A stretch of DNA of 64,000 nucleotides from Perkinsela sp. pyNocScin1 (GCA_964019655.1 CAXHTR010000005.1:744001-808000); one strand, 5' to 3'; positions 48,687-58,910 are shown, counted from the first letter of the stretch. Made by a program: numbers and translations. Notes: generated by a model not told the origin, from the sequence alone.

Positions 48687-49179
48687 TTGAGTAATAGAGA
48701 AATCTGGAAGTCTTCTGTACGAATACTGGCGTTACAGCTATTTTTGAATCACGATCATTATTTCATCAGTTCACAGCATACTTGTAGCTCTTGCGACATA
48801 TATTCAAAAGTCCATGCTTTTCCGGTGTGAAATTGATTAATTTTCGAGCATCCTTCGGGGTGTAATGCGCTTTGATAGGGCAAAAGATAAGTGTGTTTTA
48901 CATTGTAATGTAGATGAAATTATGGAAAAAAAATTATGTGGGGGGGGGGGGGGACCGATGATGACTTTGAAGAGATAGGTGGGAATATTTTGTAATATTT
49001 ATTTGTCGAACTGTAATATTTATGATCGAACGATGCATGATTGTTAAAGACCTATAGATCTTAATGCAAGATTTGACTTTGTTCCTGTGCGTATGAGGGA
49101 CATGTGTTGTAAAATGGTATGCTTTTGATATATTTTACAGAATCCTTATGACTGAGTGATGACTGAGTGGATAAGCACA
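48687..49179. other. Intergenic region with a G14 run
   Basis: No gene is recognised. An uninterrupted run of 14 G lies at about 48940-48953 and may be an assembly artefact or a G-quadruplex-prone tract. Confidence 0.4.
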
Positions 49180-50238
49180 TCATCGCCGGATACTAGGGCT
49201 TCTTTTCTTTGATTTGAGATGCGTTGAGAGGTACTTGTGCCGCGTTTCGATACACTTCTGAAGAACAAACGGCAGAAACTGGGATGCATTGTAATACCGA
49301 GTCTTGTTCTTCGCATTGGAAACTATAATGGGCTCTTGGTTTGGAAGCAGTGCCATACGTATTTTGCTACATTCGTTTTCATTGAACCAAAACTTGGACC
49401 ATTGACGATTCGTTTCGTACTCGGCAAGCCTTTGTGAAATTCCGTTTACTATCACTCTGCCAGACAGCCCGCGCACTTGTCTGTTTTTAAAACGCTGAAT
49501 GTAGCGAATGACAGGCTCAGAGTCAATAAGCTGCTCAATGTTATATAAACCCAGTCGAGTCTGCTTAAAAGAAACGAATGTGGCACACTCATTCGCCTTG
49601 AGCCGAGCCCCAACTTTTCCAATGACAGCGAGTGAGAGCCACACGCCACTTTTGAAGCCTCGCTTTATGGTTGTGCGCAAAACAGGAAGGAGTGTGTGAA
49701 AAGTGGTTAAAGGAGTACCAGTTGAAGCGATCATATGATTGAGGCTCAGCGCTCTTTTTAGCTGTGCCGATTCTTTTATATTTTTCAGCTGATAAGCTTT
49801 CATATCGGAAAACCATTTGAAATCGATCCTTTTCTGAATATTTATAGACTTTGCGTTATCTTTTGCGTGCAAGCCGAGGTACTTGAGTTCCATTTGATCG
49901 ACCCACAAGCCAGCACCAAGCGCACGTGCGGATTTTGGGGAGTATGAGAGAAGCTCATGCGTAATAGCTGAGCGTGGTACACCGAGATTTGCAAGCTTCT
50001 CTACTTTTTTCACATTCTTTGTTTGCTCAGCGTTGTACAGAAGAGCTTCGCCTATTTTCAGGCCTTTCTTCATTTGACCGGCTTTGATCGGAACACTGAT
50101 AGATTCGGCATAGCGCGCAGATAGCCAGCAGTTCGACTTGAACTTATACCATTTGAGATGGTCAGCAAACTCACCAGTGTATGGGATCCCAGTGCGAGCG
50201 CTGATTTGGTTGATGCGGAGTCGGAAAGTTTGATGCAT
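49180..50238 (-). CDS. Tc-38-like protein with ArdC-N-type repeats
   Basis: This encodes 352 residues, very basic, without any LRR. Residues about 17-72 read GIPYTGEFADHLKWYKFKSN, then W-L-S-A-R-Y-A, then an MKKG-x-x-x-G stretch and YNAEQT. This matches the layout of ArdC N-terminal domains (G-x-Y-x-G, W-x-T, KKGEKG). Weaker copies appear further on (GAGLWVDQMELKYLGL; GTPLTTFHTLL with VGARLKANECATFVSF; FWFNENECSKIRMALLPNQE), suggesting up to four modules. In kinetoplastids such proteins (Tc-38/p38) bind mitochondrial DNA. Assignment is from memory of the family, not from a search. It is the only such gene here. Confidence 0.6.
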   Translation of the reverse strand: MHQTFRLRINQISARTGIPYTGEFADHLKWYKFKSNCWLSARYAESISVPIKAGQMKKGLKIGEALLYNAEQTKNVKKVEKLANLGVPRSAITHELLSYSPKSARALGAGLWVDQMELKYLGLHAKDNAKSINIQKRIDFKWFSDMKAYQLKNIKESAQLKRALSLNHMIASTGTPLTTFHTLLPVLRTTIKRGFKSGVWLSLAVIGKVGARLKANECATFVSFKQTRLGLYNIEQLIDSEPVIRYIQRFKNRQVRGLSGRVIVNGISQRLAEYETNRQWSKFWFNENECSKIRMALLPNQEPIIVSNAKNKTRYYNASQFLPFVLQKCIETRHKYLSTHLKSKKRSPSIRR

Positions 50239-50584
50239 TACTAGAGATAGAGAAGATAGAAATGAAGATACATTTGTAGTTGGGGCCTACAGTCGTATCT
50301 TACAAGTATCTTGCAAAAAGTTTCAGGGCTATTTTCCTTTCGAAAGCAGCTGACACTCCACAATGACATACAGGCAAGATTTGCCACCTTATTGTCCTTT
50401 TTGTAATTCTATGCATGGCGCTGGTTCATTCTCTAAAAGGAGAGCGCTTTCAAAATTGTTCAGAAGTGCACTGACGAGTACAAGTATAGATCCAAGCACA
50501 TATAGGATGAATTTGGGTCGTGCCCTCTCTCTGCATTCTTTCAGGGAGAATTCCAGCTCGAAATGACCCAATTGTTTTAATCCT
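50239..50584. other. Intergenic region
   Basis: This lies between two minus-strand genes. I see no gene or repeat that I can support. Confidence 0.35.
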
Positions 50585-51349
50585 TTACAACGGTATCATG
50601 CTCGGATACGCTGTCGATTTCCAAGCATCCATGTTCGCAGTGCTGCTCGCGCGAGGGTCTGCCTTCAGCTTCCCTGTTCCTTTGATTCTCGCCTCCGGCA
50701 TAGTCCCGCGGTTTGCACAGCAGATGCACTGCAGGCCAGTGGGAAGCTCTTCAAAGGAAATATACGCAGTCTCTAAGAAATAAATGCCGGCCGTAATGTG
50801 AAGAACGCGCATTGTTCGTGGGAGTGCTTCGATGTACACTTTTGTGACACCAACCTTCCAGCTGCGCAGGATATAGAGCTCTTCCATCTGCGACGGTAAG
50901 TCTTGGAAGTTTACAGGTGCGAGATGACTCGATGGGGCTCGATTACTCGTGCACCGGTTCATATACAGAAACCGCAGGTTTCGTGGAAAGTGGGCCACCC
51001 GCCAGTCCTTGAGGAGCCAGAGACCCGAGAGCGTGATAAAGGCCGTGGTTGGCGGAACCCACTCGAGATCAACGCCGAAGACGCTCTTGCCACTGTTGTT
51101 GAGGTCGACGAGTATCGACTCGACCACACCGTCTGTGCACTCAATGCCAGCCCACGTGCAGCTATCAGTGCGAGTGCCTTCATTCTGGAAAAAGTGCGTG
51201 TGGACAGCGGAAAGCTTGCGACGGAAGAAAGCGTCGTCTGGCTCAATGAAATTTCGCATGCACATCTCTTGCATTCTTGTAGATGTATGGGGCTGTGGAA
51301 GATCTGCTGTAGAGAAGGCCTCGTTGATGATCGAAAAGCGGTATAGCAT
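50585..51349 (-). CDS. Class B2 short LRR protein
   Basis: This encodes 254 residues. The N-terminus (MLYRFSIINEAFSTADLPQP) is less hydrophobic than most leaders, so secretion is less certain. The cap is canonical (C-T-W-A-G-I-E-C) and followed by LEWVPPTTAFITL. B2 features follow: FPRNLRFLYMNRC, LPSQMEELYILRSW, LPRTMRVLHI and LPTGLQCICC. The tail is basic and lacks the D-x-R-(I/V) motif. It lies downstream of the A2 gene at 51818 on the same strand, repeating the A2-then-B order of two other places. Confidence 0.88.
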   Translation of the reverse strand: MLYRFSIINEAFSTADLPQPHTSTRMQEMCMRNFIEPDDAFFRRKLSAVHTHFFQNEGTRTDSCTWAGIECTDGVVESILVDLNNSGKSVFGVDLEWVPPTTAFITLSGLWLLKDWRVAHFPRNLRFLYMNRCTSNRAPSSHLAPVNFQDLPSQMEELYILRSWKVGVTKVYIEALPRTMRVLHITAGIYFLETAYISFEELPTGLQCICCANRGTMPEARIKGTGKLKADPRASSTANMDAWKSTAYPSMIPL

Positions 51350-51817
51350 TACGAGAAACGTGGTAAATGGATAAACTTAAGTAAATTTAGTAAATCGGTC
51401 CCCTGATAGGCAGAATACGCATATTGTATTGCGAATGTTTTTGTGCAAAATGGATGTGAATTTTCATAACTCATGAGAAAACTTCTGATGGGATCTATGT
51501 GAGTCCTCGTCATAAATTTGAAAGTATACAGATGCAATTGAATTCTTCGAAAGTTCTGCACAGATTCTTTTGTATTTAAGCATATCAGAATATTCGAGAG
51601 AGCACAGTTTCAAGGCACATTTGTTTCCATTTAAACTTCGCAAAGCAAATTTTATAAGCGTTGAGAGAGCACAGCCCTCTTAATAATTGATGAGAGCATT
51701 GTAGCATGAGAAAGTGGAAAGAAACAAAAGCTGTTGCATTGACCCTGAAATCTGCGAATCTCGGCACAATATCTCATTCATGTTTAGCGCCCACTTTATC
51801 TATAAAATGATCTTCAT
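51350..51817. other. AT-rich intergenic region
   Basis: This separates the A2 gene from the class B2 gene downstream. I see nothing in it that I can support. Confidence 0.4.
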
Positions 51818-53179
51818 CTAACTTTCAACGCGCACAAGTTTTTCGATTTTGCCGTAGGGGTCCTCCATAACGGACCAGTCCACGTCCGCGCTTACCACAA
51901 CTATGATCGGATTACTTCCCACAAGTATCTCTCGTAGCTTTCGTGGCATGTTTGCGAGCGTGATTGTCCCTGAAAAATTGTTCTCTGCAGCATTCAGCTC
52001 TTCCAGACCTCTCGGGAGACTACAAAAGTTAAGCACTCCCGTAAAATTGTTACCGCGCAGATGCAAATATGTAATGTTTGGGGGTAACGACGTGAAGTCG
52101 AAATCCCCGGAAAATTTATTTATCCCGATCGCAAACTTCTCTATCCGTCGCGGCAGACTAGCCGTCTCCACAGATCCCGTAAAATTATTGACGGCCATGG
52201 ATACTCCCAGTATTCCTGCTGGCAGGGATCCGAAATCAAAATTTCCTTCAAAGTCGCATCTGTCGATCGCGAGCATCTCGAGCGAAGCTGGCAGAAGCGA
52301 TGTGTCCATACCCCCACGAAACGAATTGCCGAAGATGTGCAGGTCTCTAAGCCGCTTCGGCAGTGCTTGAACATCGAAGCTTCCTGAAAGCGCATTGTCG
52401 TCGATACCAAGCTCGACGAGGTCGTCGGGCAGTCCCGAAAGAGAGAACTCTGTAAATTGGTTCGTGGACAAATAGATCGTAACCATTTCCTTCGGCATAT
52501 TACCGAAAGCTATGCGGCCATAGAGCTTGTTGGCTGAGAGGTCGATATACTTGAGTCCTGGATTTGGACTTGTTAGATCAATACTTCCCGTAAATGCATT
52601 GCTCTCAGCGAGAAAGCTTTCAAGATCCTTTGGGAGCTGCGTCAAGTCGAGAGACCCCTCGAATTTATTTTCTGCGATCGCAATTCGTGTCATACCCGAA
52701 GGAAAGGCTGTGCAGTCCAATGTTCCCCGCATCAAATTTCTTGTGATGGCAAGGATAATTAAGCCTTTGGGAAGAGCTGGAACATCAAGCGTCCCCTCTA
52801 TAGAGTTTCCAATGAGCCAAAGCCACTTTAACGACTCTGGAAGGTCTCGCGCTTCGAGTAAGCCAGAAATCTTGTTAAAGTCAATCGATAGAGTCACGAC
52901 GCTGTCGGGAAGGAACGCAAAGTTGAAGCTCCCGCCGAAAGCTTGTGGGTCACCTTCATCCAAGCTTCGCCGAATTTTCTTGATCCGTCCATCTTGATCA
53001 AGCTTGACAAAACTCCATCGTGAAACATCGAGATAGTTTCCCTTGCTATCTGTGATAGCTACCTTTTCATGAACATTTTCGAAAGCAATTTCCATTCGTG
53101 CCTGATCACTGAGCAGTGTTGGGTGGAGTCTTCCGAGTTGCATGTCTGCAGCCGCGATTATAAGCGAAGTGGGAATCAT
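51818..53179 (-). CDS. Class A2 LRR protein, 15 repeats
   Basis: This encodes 453 residues. The leader (MIPTSLIIAAADMQLGRLH) is followed by the A2 cap (LLSDQARMEIAFENV) with no cap cysteines (SRWSFVKLD). Fifteen LRRs follow in the A2 register; the sixth repeat is exceptional (PNPGL), as in the other members. The C-terminal region ends EKLVRVES without VVDENG. Most repeats have F-x-G-x-(F/L)-D. Predicted secreted; the fixed length across five paralogues argues for a conserved structural role. Confidence 0.93.
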   Translation of the reverse strand: MIPTSLIIAAADMQLGRLHPTLLSDQARMEIAFENVHEKVAITDSKGNYLDVSRWSFVKLDQDGRIKKIRRSLDEGDPQAFGGSFNFAFLPDSVVTLSIDFNKISGLLEARDLPESLKWLWLIGNSIEGTLDVPALPKGLIILAITRNLMRGTLDCTAFPSGMTRIAIAENKFEGSLDLTQLPKDLESFLAESNAFTGSIDLTSPNPGLKYIDLSANKLYGRIAFGNMPKEMVTIYLSTNQFTEFSLSGLPDDLVELGIDDNALSGSFDVQALPKRLRDLHIFGNSFRGGMDTSLLPASLEMLAIDRCDFEGNFDFGSLPAGILGVSMAVNNFTGSVETASLPRRIEKFAIGINKFSGDFDFTSLPPNITYLHLRGNNFTGVLNFCSLPRGLEELNAAENNFSGTITLANMPRKLREILVGSNPIIVVVSADVDWSVMEDPYGKIEKLVRVES

Positions 53180-53789
53180 CTGTAAGTGGTATAATTTCCA
53201 TGAGATTCGTGAAATTACATAGGCAAAGTGAGATGCACAAATTTATGACAGGAAATCGGGGTTTTACAAGGTAGTACTCATCAGTGTCTAGGGTTTGAAG
53301 TAAGATGAAATATATTCTATCCATATCAGTAGTAAAAACGAATCAAGGTAACATGGATTTCATAAAATAGTGTAAGAATAATAGGATTCACAATCTTATT
53401 TCCATGGGAATAAGTTTGCTTTGGAAAGATTTTGTAGAATTCATGTGCTCGAACCTTCAAACGAGAGAAGCTTTTGCTCCTCTACATTTTGTTTTGTCGG
53501 TAAGTACAATAAGATTGCAATACGCTAGACATTGTGAATCTCCTCTAGAGCAATCTCATCTATTTCGCATCCAGGCACACTGACATCTACTTCATAGTTT
53601 ACTATTTGCAGGAACACAGAGAATGTTTGACAACACTCTTTTCACTTGCACTTTCATTAAGTGTATGACAGACATTCTTAAAAACGGGGGATTCCCCCGT
53701 GTCGGAGGAAGATGAGAAAATGTTAGCTGCGGCAGAGGTAATGGCGGGGTAAGCAGAAATTTTACCCCTGATGTAGAAAGCATTTCATT

Positions 53790-54487
53790 AGATAAGATGG
53801 AAGGTTATGCTCATTGATGATATCTGTGATGCTGATATCAAAGAAAAGAAAGTTCGTAAGATCTCTAGACAAGTTGCTTAGATCAAGGGTCCCTGTAAAT
53901 CGGCAGTATTGCGTTCTAAGGTATCTTGTTACGATTTCTTGTAATCTAGTGACGATTGATGGTCAACTGTTGACAACTTCTAGGAAACTACTAAAGATCG
54001 TTATTATATACCGCGCACTGCACTTTTTGGAAGTAAAAGAATGATAAGTGTTCGGGCACGTACATTGTGTCTATCATGCTCCACAAACCTTGGTGTAAGA
54101 AGCCGCGGTGCATGATTTCCCGCGGAAGAATTAAAATTTAGCTTCCTCTTTGGAATGAAGATGAATGTTTCCCAGCGATTCTGATAATATTTCCATTATC
54201 ATCTTGAGATATTCTATTACACGGAAATGCATCGTCTTCTTCATCGGGTCTTCATTATCAAGCGTAATAAGAAGGTCGAGGATTTCGAAGCCCATTCATT
54301 CTAGATAGAAATTTCGTTTGCAACAAACATGAGTTATAAAAGGCATCGAGTATCCCAAAAAATGCTCAAATGGTACTTTGAAAGGTAGAGTTCTTAGATA
54401 GTGCAAAAGAGCGCTTAAGGACATCCGCCCTGACGATTTCCAAGCTTCTAGTCCGATATTAGAAATAAGCACATTAAACAGTTGCAT
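53790..54487 (-). pseudogene. Decayed LRR gene relic
   Basis: A possible leader and cap remain at 54487 onward (MQLFNVLISNIGLEAW, then MSLSALLHYL). After several stops the frame at about 53966-53790 reads PSIVTRLQEIVTRYL, FTGTLDLSNLSRDLTNFL, then NEHNLPSYL. This has the layout of a final LRR plus the class B terminal block. Only the second part is convincing. The lesions are old and numerous. Confidence 0.5.
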
Positions 54488-55170
54488 GCGAGAGTAGTCT
54501 GTGCTTTCTCCCTAGATCTTACAACTCTATTGTCTGAAATTTAAATAATTTGAGTTTGCACAGTGACTAGAAAATGAGAAAGACCAGCGGCGGTAATCCT
54601 ACAGCTAAATGATCGTATGTATAGCCTGTCAATGTGAGCTCTAAGGTCTACATTTGCGAAGCTTTTCTAGATATAAGGGTTCTTATAATGCTGGGTATTA
54701 TAAAGACGCTGGCTTTTGAAAGGGGTGATCGATCAAGATAATCTTTCAGAATGAAGAGAAATCAGTTTCACATAAAGCGCAAGAATTTGGTCGATCATAA
54801 ACAGTTATAAAGCATCTCGACTGCATTGTAATTGGTGAAAATCATCAGCACGAAACTAGCATTTTGAGATTACCGTTAACACTTTGAAAATTCGAAGGAT
54901 TTAGTCTTTCACGAACCAATCATGATTCATTCGTTTCAATATCCGATGTGCATTGTCAGTCCATTGCTTGATGAGAACGTGAACTTTGAAACAAGAAAGA
55001 AACTATGCATCTTCGCTCTACCCAGTGATGCGCGACAATACTTCTGTATCTCATTATCTAATCGAGGGAGTCATCCGGCTGAAGTTCATTAAAGTAAGTT
55101 ATGGTCGTTGAACTATGTTAGGCCTCTGGCACACATAAAGTGTATTTCACTACTACTTTGGGTCATTTCA
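54488..55170. other. Intergenic region
   Basis: This separates the decayed minus-strand relic from the plus-strand A2 gene. No gene is seen. Confidence 0.35.
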
Positions 55171-56583
55171 ATGATATTAGCTTTATTCAGAGCAGCGGAT
55201 ATTGAGAGAAGTCTTAGTAGACTTGACCCGACGCTCTTTTCTGATCAGTCAAAGATGGAAATAGCCGTCGATGGAATAGCAAAGAAAGATTTTTTTGTAG
55301 ATGAGAACGGTCAGTATCTCGAGATTGGAGAATGGCCATGTGTCGAATTCAATACTTCCAACGAAGTATCAGGGTTCTTCCTCGACGAACGAGGAACTAA
55401 TGAGAGATCGGTTTCGGGTACAGTTAAGTTTGATTTCCTACCGCAAACACTCCAAGAATTTTCTATGGAATGCCAAAATTTATCCGGAACGCTCGCTGCG
55501 AGTGATTTACCGAGAAGTTTACTCATGTTTTCTATAGTAGAAAACTCAATATCTGGTTCTATAAATACTGCAGATCTCCCACCTTCCCTTGAGGAGCTAT
55601 TTTTGTGCACCAATGCATTCGCAGGAGAATTTGATTTGCGATCACTACCAGCACGCGTTCAAAAGCTTGTGATACAAGAGAATAATTTTTGCGGGACACT
55701 CGATCTCACGAATTTACCATCAGGCCTCACACATCTACGAGTCGAAAACAACTTTTTTACGGGGACTATTGACCTCACGAAATTGAACAAGTGTCTTCAG
55801 CTCTTTCACGCCAACAACAACAAGCTCACAGGAGAGATTCGCTTTGGAGACGCGCCATTGTCACTTATGGACTGTGGACTACACGAAAACCAATTTTTTG
55901 GGAGCTTGGACGCAAAGTCGCTGCCACGAAGCCTGCTTCACGTGGCCTTCTATGGGAACAATCTCAGCGGAGATTTTAGCTTTCGTGACATTCCACCGAA
56001 CCTTGAATGGCTTTTCCTGCAGCGAAATCGCATGACAGGAACTGTCGACCCGTCGCTTTGGCCAGCTTCATTCACGACAATCAGCTTGGGAGACAACGAT
56101 TTCTGGGGCTTGTTCGACTTCAGTGCGTTACACGAGAATTATGACTCACTGCATATTCACAGCAACCGATTTCACGGGAGTGTTCACTCGAACATTCTCC
56201 CACGCTTTCTCACCGCTTTCAATATCGCAACGAATGCTTTCGACGGGGAATTCCTTTTTGAAAGACTACCAATAGAGCTCGACCTGCTGAACATTGCAAA
56301 CAACGCATTCTACGGCGTTGTGAATTTGAGTGACCTTCCTCCCCGCTTGAGTGAGCTCGATGCCTCAGGCAACGCTTTTTCGGGAGATATCGACATGGGC
56401 GCACTCCCGATGGGCTTACAGCGACTCGATCTATCGGGGAATAAGCTGAAAAGCGCCTGTAACTACCCGCCAGAGACCATCATTGCGAAGGGCGACGATG
56501 GGTTTCTGAGGGTCCTTCGCATCGGCCAGGAATCTCGCCTCGATCGTGTGTACCAGCACATACCTGACGACGAGATGATTTAG
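55171..56583 (+). CDS. Class A2 LRR protein, 15 repeats
   Basis: This encodes 470 residues from ATG 55171 (MILALFRAADIERSLSRLD); no ATG lies in the 63 open bases upstream. The A2 cap (LFSDQSKMEIAVDGI) is followed by VDENGQYLEIGEW with one cysteine. Fifteen LRRs follow in A2 register, including LNKCL at position six, WPASF at ten and LHENY at eleven, matching the exceptions in the gene at 16771. The C-terminal tail is longer than in its paralogues and acidic (IPDDEMI). Predicted secreted. Confidence 0.93.
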   Translation: MILALFRAADIERSLSRLDPTLFSDQSKMEIAVDGIAKKDFFVDENGQYLEIGEWPCVEFNTSNEVSGFFLDERGTNERSVSGTVKFDFLPQTLQEFSMECQNLSGTLAASDLPRSLLMFSIVENSISGSINTADLPPSLEELFLCTNAFAGEFDLRSLPARVQKLVIQENNFCGTLDLTNLPSGLTHLRVENNFFTGTIDLTKLNKCLQLFHANNNKLTGEIRFGDAPLSLMDCGLHENQFFGSLDAKSLPRSLLHVAFYGNNLSGDFSFRDIPPNLEWLFLQRNRMTGTVDPSLWPASFTTISLGDNDFWGLFDFSALHENYDSLHIHSNRFHGSVHSNILPRFLTAFNIATNAFDGEFLFERLPIELDLLNIANNAFYGVVNLSDLPPRLSELDASGNAFSGDIDMGALPMGLQRLDLSGNKLKSACNYPPETIIAKGDDGFLRVLRIGQESRLDRVYQHIPDDEMI

Positions 56584-56719
56584 GCATAGAATCGTGATGA
56601 GACTGAGTTATGATAAGAATGAATGGGACATACGATATGAGACACCGCGCACATTTGTATTTCGCAGATTTGAATGTGCTCTCACCTTTATAGACTTTTT
56701 CTTCATACTCTGACATACC

Positions 56720-58081
56720 ATGCTCCTCTACCAGCTGCTTCTCACAGCAGATGACCAACGCAACCTGAGCCGCCTTGACCCATCGCTGCTATCCCAGCAA
56801 GCGCTCATGGAAATTTTGTTCGCTAATGTTGCGATGAAAGATGATTTCCTTGACGAGCACGGCAATTTCAAAGATGTCGAGGAGTGGAGTGGCATCGAAG
56901 TTCACCCAGACAGCGGTGACGTCGTTGAGCTCATCTACACCATCGAGCCCGAGATGGAAGAGCTCGCGCTTGGTGGCCACTTGAATTTTAGCTTTCTGCC
57001 ACAGACCATCCTTGAGATGCACTTCGACCACAATAAGATTGGTGGGACACTGTCGATGCGGGATTTGCCGCGTGTGCTCACCGTTTTATCCGCTGAGTCA
57101 AATTCCATCGAGGGCACTGTCGTCACAGAAGACATGCCGCCAGGCCTCAAGCAGATAGACATCGACGGGAATAAATTTACGGGGACAATCGACCTTCGAC
57201 GGCTGCCGCAGACGCTTGAGACGTTCATGATCGCCGGGAACGGCTTTCACGGGGAACTTGATCTGCGCCAGCTGCCGCCGTCGCTCGCCTATTTCACCGC
57301 CAGCGAGAACCAATTTTCGGTGACAATCGACCTCTCAGCGCTAAGCGACACGATCGTGCACATCGACGTGGACAACAACAAGCTGTCGGGCGAACTCCTC
57401 TTCACGAGTCAGCCGAAGTCGCTCGAAGTTTTCATGGCCGACGAAAATAAATTTCACGGCGAGCTCAACACGCAAGCGCTTCCACGTGGCCTGCGCGCGC
57501 TGTTCCTCAAGTCAAATCGCCTGACAGGGACGCTTGACTTTCCGGGATTTCCGAGGGACCTCAAAAGCCTCGAAGTCGCAGTCCAAAAAATAACGGGAAC
57601 GGTCGACACCGCTGATCTGCCGCGCGTGCTCACAAATCTCGCTCTTCACAGGTGTCAATTTCACGGCCATTTTAACTTTGAAACGCTCCCAGAAACACTC
57701 ACGGAGATATGCATCGACGAGAACAATTTTAGCGGGAGCGTCCCGACCGAAAAGCTCCCGCGGGGGATGACGTGGCTGTCCCTCGAAAAGAACCGCTTTG
57801 CGGGCAGTTTTTGCATCGCTGGCCTCCCTCGGCAGCTTGAGAAGCTGTACATTAATGGGAACGCACTGTACGGGACGCTCAACATGCGCGTCCTGCCGAT
57901 AACGGTCGATGAAATCAATATCTCCAATAATGCGTTTTCAGGGGATATCGACTTGTCCGAATGCAAGTCTCTCCGAGAGGCCGATCTTTCGAATAACAAG
58001 TTTGATCGCATCGAAGGTGCGCCGGCAGGTGCGAAGTGTGATGGGAATCGCATCAAAGCTCAATCGGAAGGAAAAGAATAA
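56720..58081 (+). CDS. Class A2 LRR protein, 14-15 repeats
   Basis: This encodes 453 residues. The leader (MLLYQLLLTADDQRNLSRLD) is followed by the A2 cap (LLSQQALMEILFANV) and a cysteine-free cap site (EEWSGIEVHPDSG). About 15 LRRs follow; the sixth is LSDTI and the ninth FPRDL. The last is short (CKSLREADLSNNKF). The tail is basic and short. It sits 137 bases after another A2 gene and 131 bases before a class B gene, all on one strand. Confidence 0.93.
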   Translation: MLLYQLLLTADDQRNLSRLDPSLLSQQALMEILFANVAMKDDFLDEHGNFKDVEEWSGIEVHPDSGDVVELIYTIEPEMEELALGGHLNFSFLPQTILEMHFDHNKIGGTLSMRDLPRVLTVLSAESNSIEGTVVTEDMPPGLKQIDIDGNKFTGTIDLRRLPQTLETFMIAGNGFHGELDLRQLPPSLAYFTASENQFSVTIDLSALSDTIVHIDVDNNKLSGELLFTSQPKSLEVFMADENKFHGELNTQALPRGLRALFLKSNRLTGTLDFPGFPRDLKSLEVAVQKITGTVDTADLPRVLTNLALHRCQFHGHFNFETLPETLTEICIDENNFSGSVPTEKLPRGMTWLSLEKNRFAGSFCIAGLPRQLEKLYINGNALYGTLNMRVLPITVDEINISNNAFSGDIDLSECKSLREADLSNNKFDRIEGAPAGAKCDGNRIKAQSEGKE

Positions 58082-58211
58082 AATTTTGGTGCGTTTCGCT
58101 GAAGCTCAATACATAAAGTAATTTGAAATTTTTACAGCTAAAAGTCAGTTGAAAGTTCTTTCCCACGTATTCTTCCCAGTCATATCTCTTCAAATTTGAC
58201 TTTCACTATCA

Positions 58212-58910
58212 ATGTATCTGAGTTTCTACCTGTGTTCGCTGGTTTCAGCCCAGGAGCCGCTAGCTGACCTCCAAGACCGCTTCTATCAGTATGTCTGCAT
58301 GCAAAAGACACTTTTCAAAGACGTCTCAACAAAAACAGCGAGCCCCGACAAAATGTCCCAGTACCGAGACTATTGCACCAGCAAAAACTTTCGTTGCAAA
58401 GGGGGCCTGATCTACGCCTTGCAATCGAATGCAAACACCAACTTAAAAGTCACCAACCTCGAGTGGCTCCCGCCAACGCTTCGCCGCGTCGAGGTAATAC
58501 ATTCGAACATAAACACGCCATTGCACACTAAGAAGCTCCCAGGAGATCTCCGCTTTCTCCAAGCCTCGCACTGCTACCTCTACGGCAATATAAGCCTGGC
58601 GCATCTCCCAGACAAAATGGTTGAGATCCACCTCCGGCGGAACAACTTTTTTGGGTCTGTCCAGCTCACGCAGCTCCCAAACCAAATCGAAATCATTGAC
58701 TTGGGGTACAACACGATTGAAGCGGTGTCGTGGGTCGAGTCGCTTCTTCCGATTTCTCTGAAAGAGGCGCACCTGTACTCGAGCCAAGGCGAGGTCGAGC
58801 AGCGCCACATCGGCAAGCGCCCCAAGGTGAGCACGGATGCGCTCAAATTCGACCACACAATGAGCGGCCCGCCGCCGATTTCGATGGACTTCTACGACGA
58901 TGAGCTCTAA
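58212..58910 (+). CDS. Class B3 short LRR protein with DDEL end
   Basis: This encodes 232 residues. The leader (MYLSFYLCSLVSAQEPL) is followed by a cap with C-T-S-K-N-F-R-C and LEWLPPTLRRVEV. Three LRRs follow (LPGDL, LPDKM, LPNQI), then the class B block (LLPISLKEAHL) and a long tail that ends Y-D-D-E-L. A terminal D-D-E-L resembles K/HDEL-type ER-retrieval signals, so the protein may be ER-resident rather than secreted. Its tandem neighbour ends YYYDDEDD. It is the first of a tandem B3 pair. Confidence 0.9.
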   Translation: MYLSFYLCSLVSAQEPLADLQDRFYQYVCMQKTLFKDVSTKTASPDKMSQYRDYCTSKNFRCKGGLIYALQSNANTNLKVTNLEWLPPTLRRVEVIHSNINTPLHTKKLPGDLRFLQASHCYLYGNISLAHLPDKMVEIHLRRNNFFGSVQLTQLPNQIEIIDLGYNTIEAVSWVESLLPISLKEAHLYSSQGEVEQRHIGKRPKVSTDALKFDHTMSGPPPISMDFYDDEL

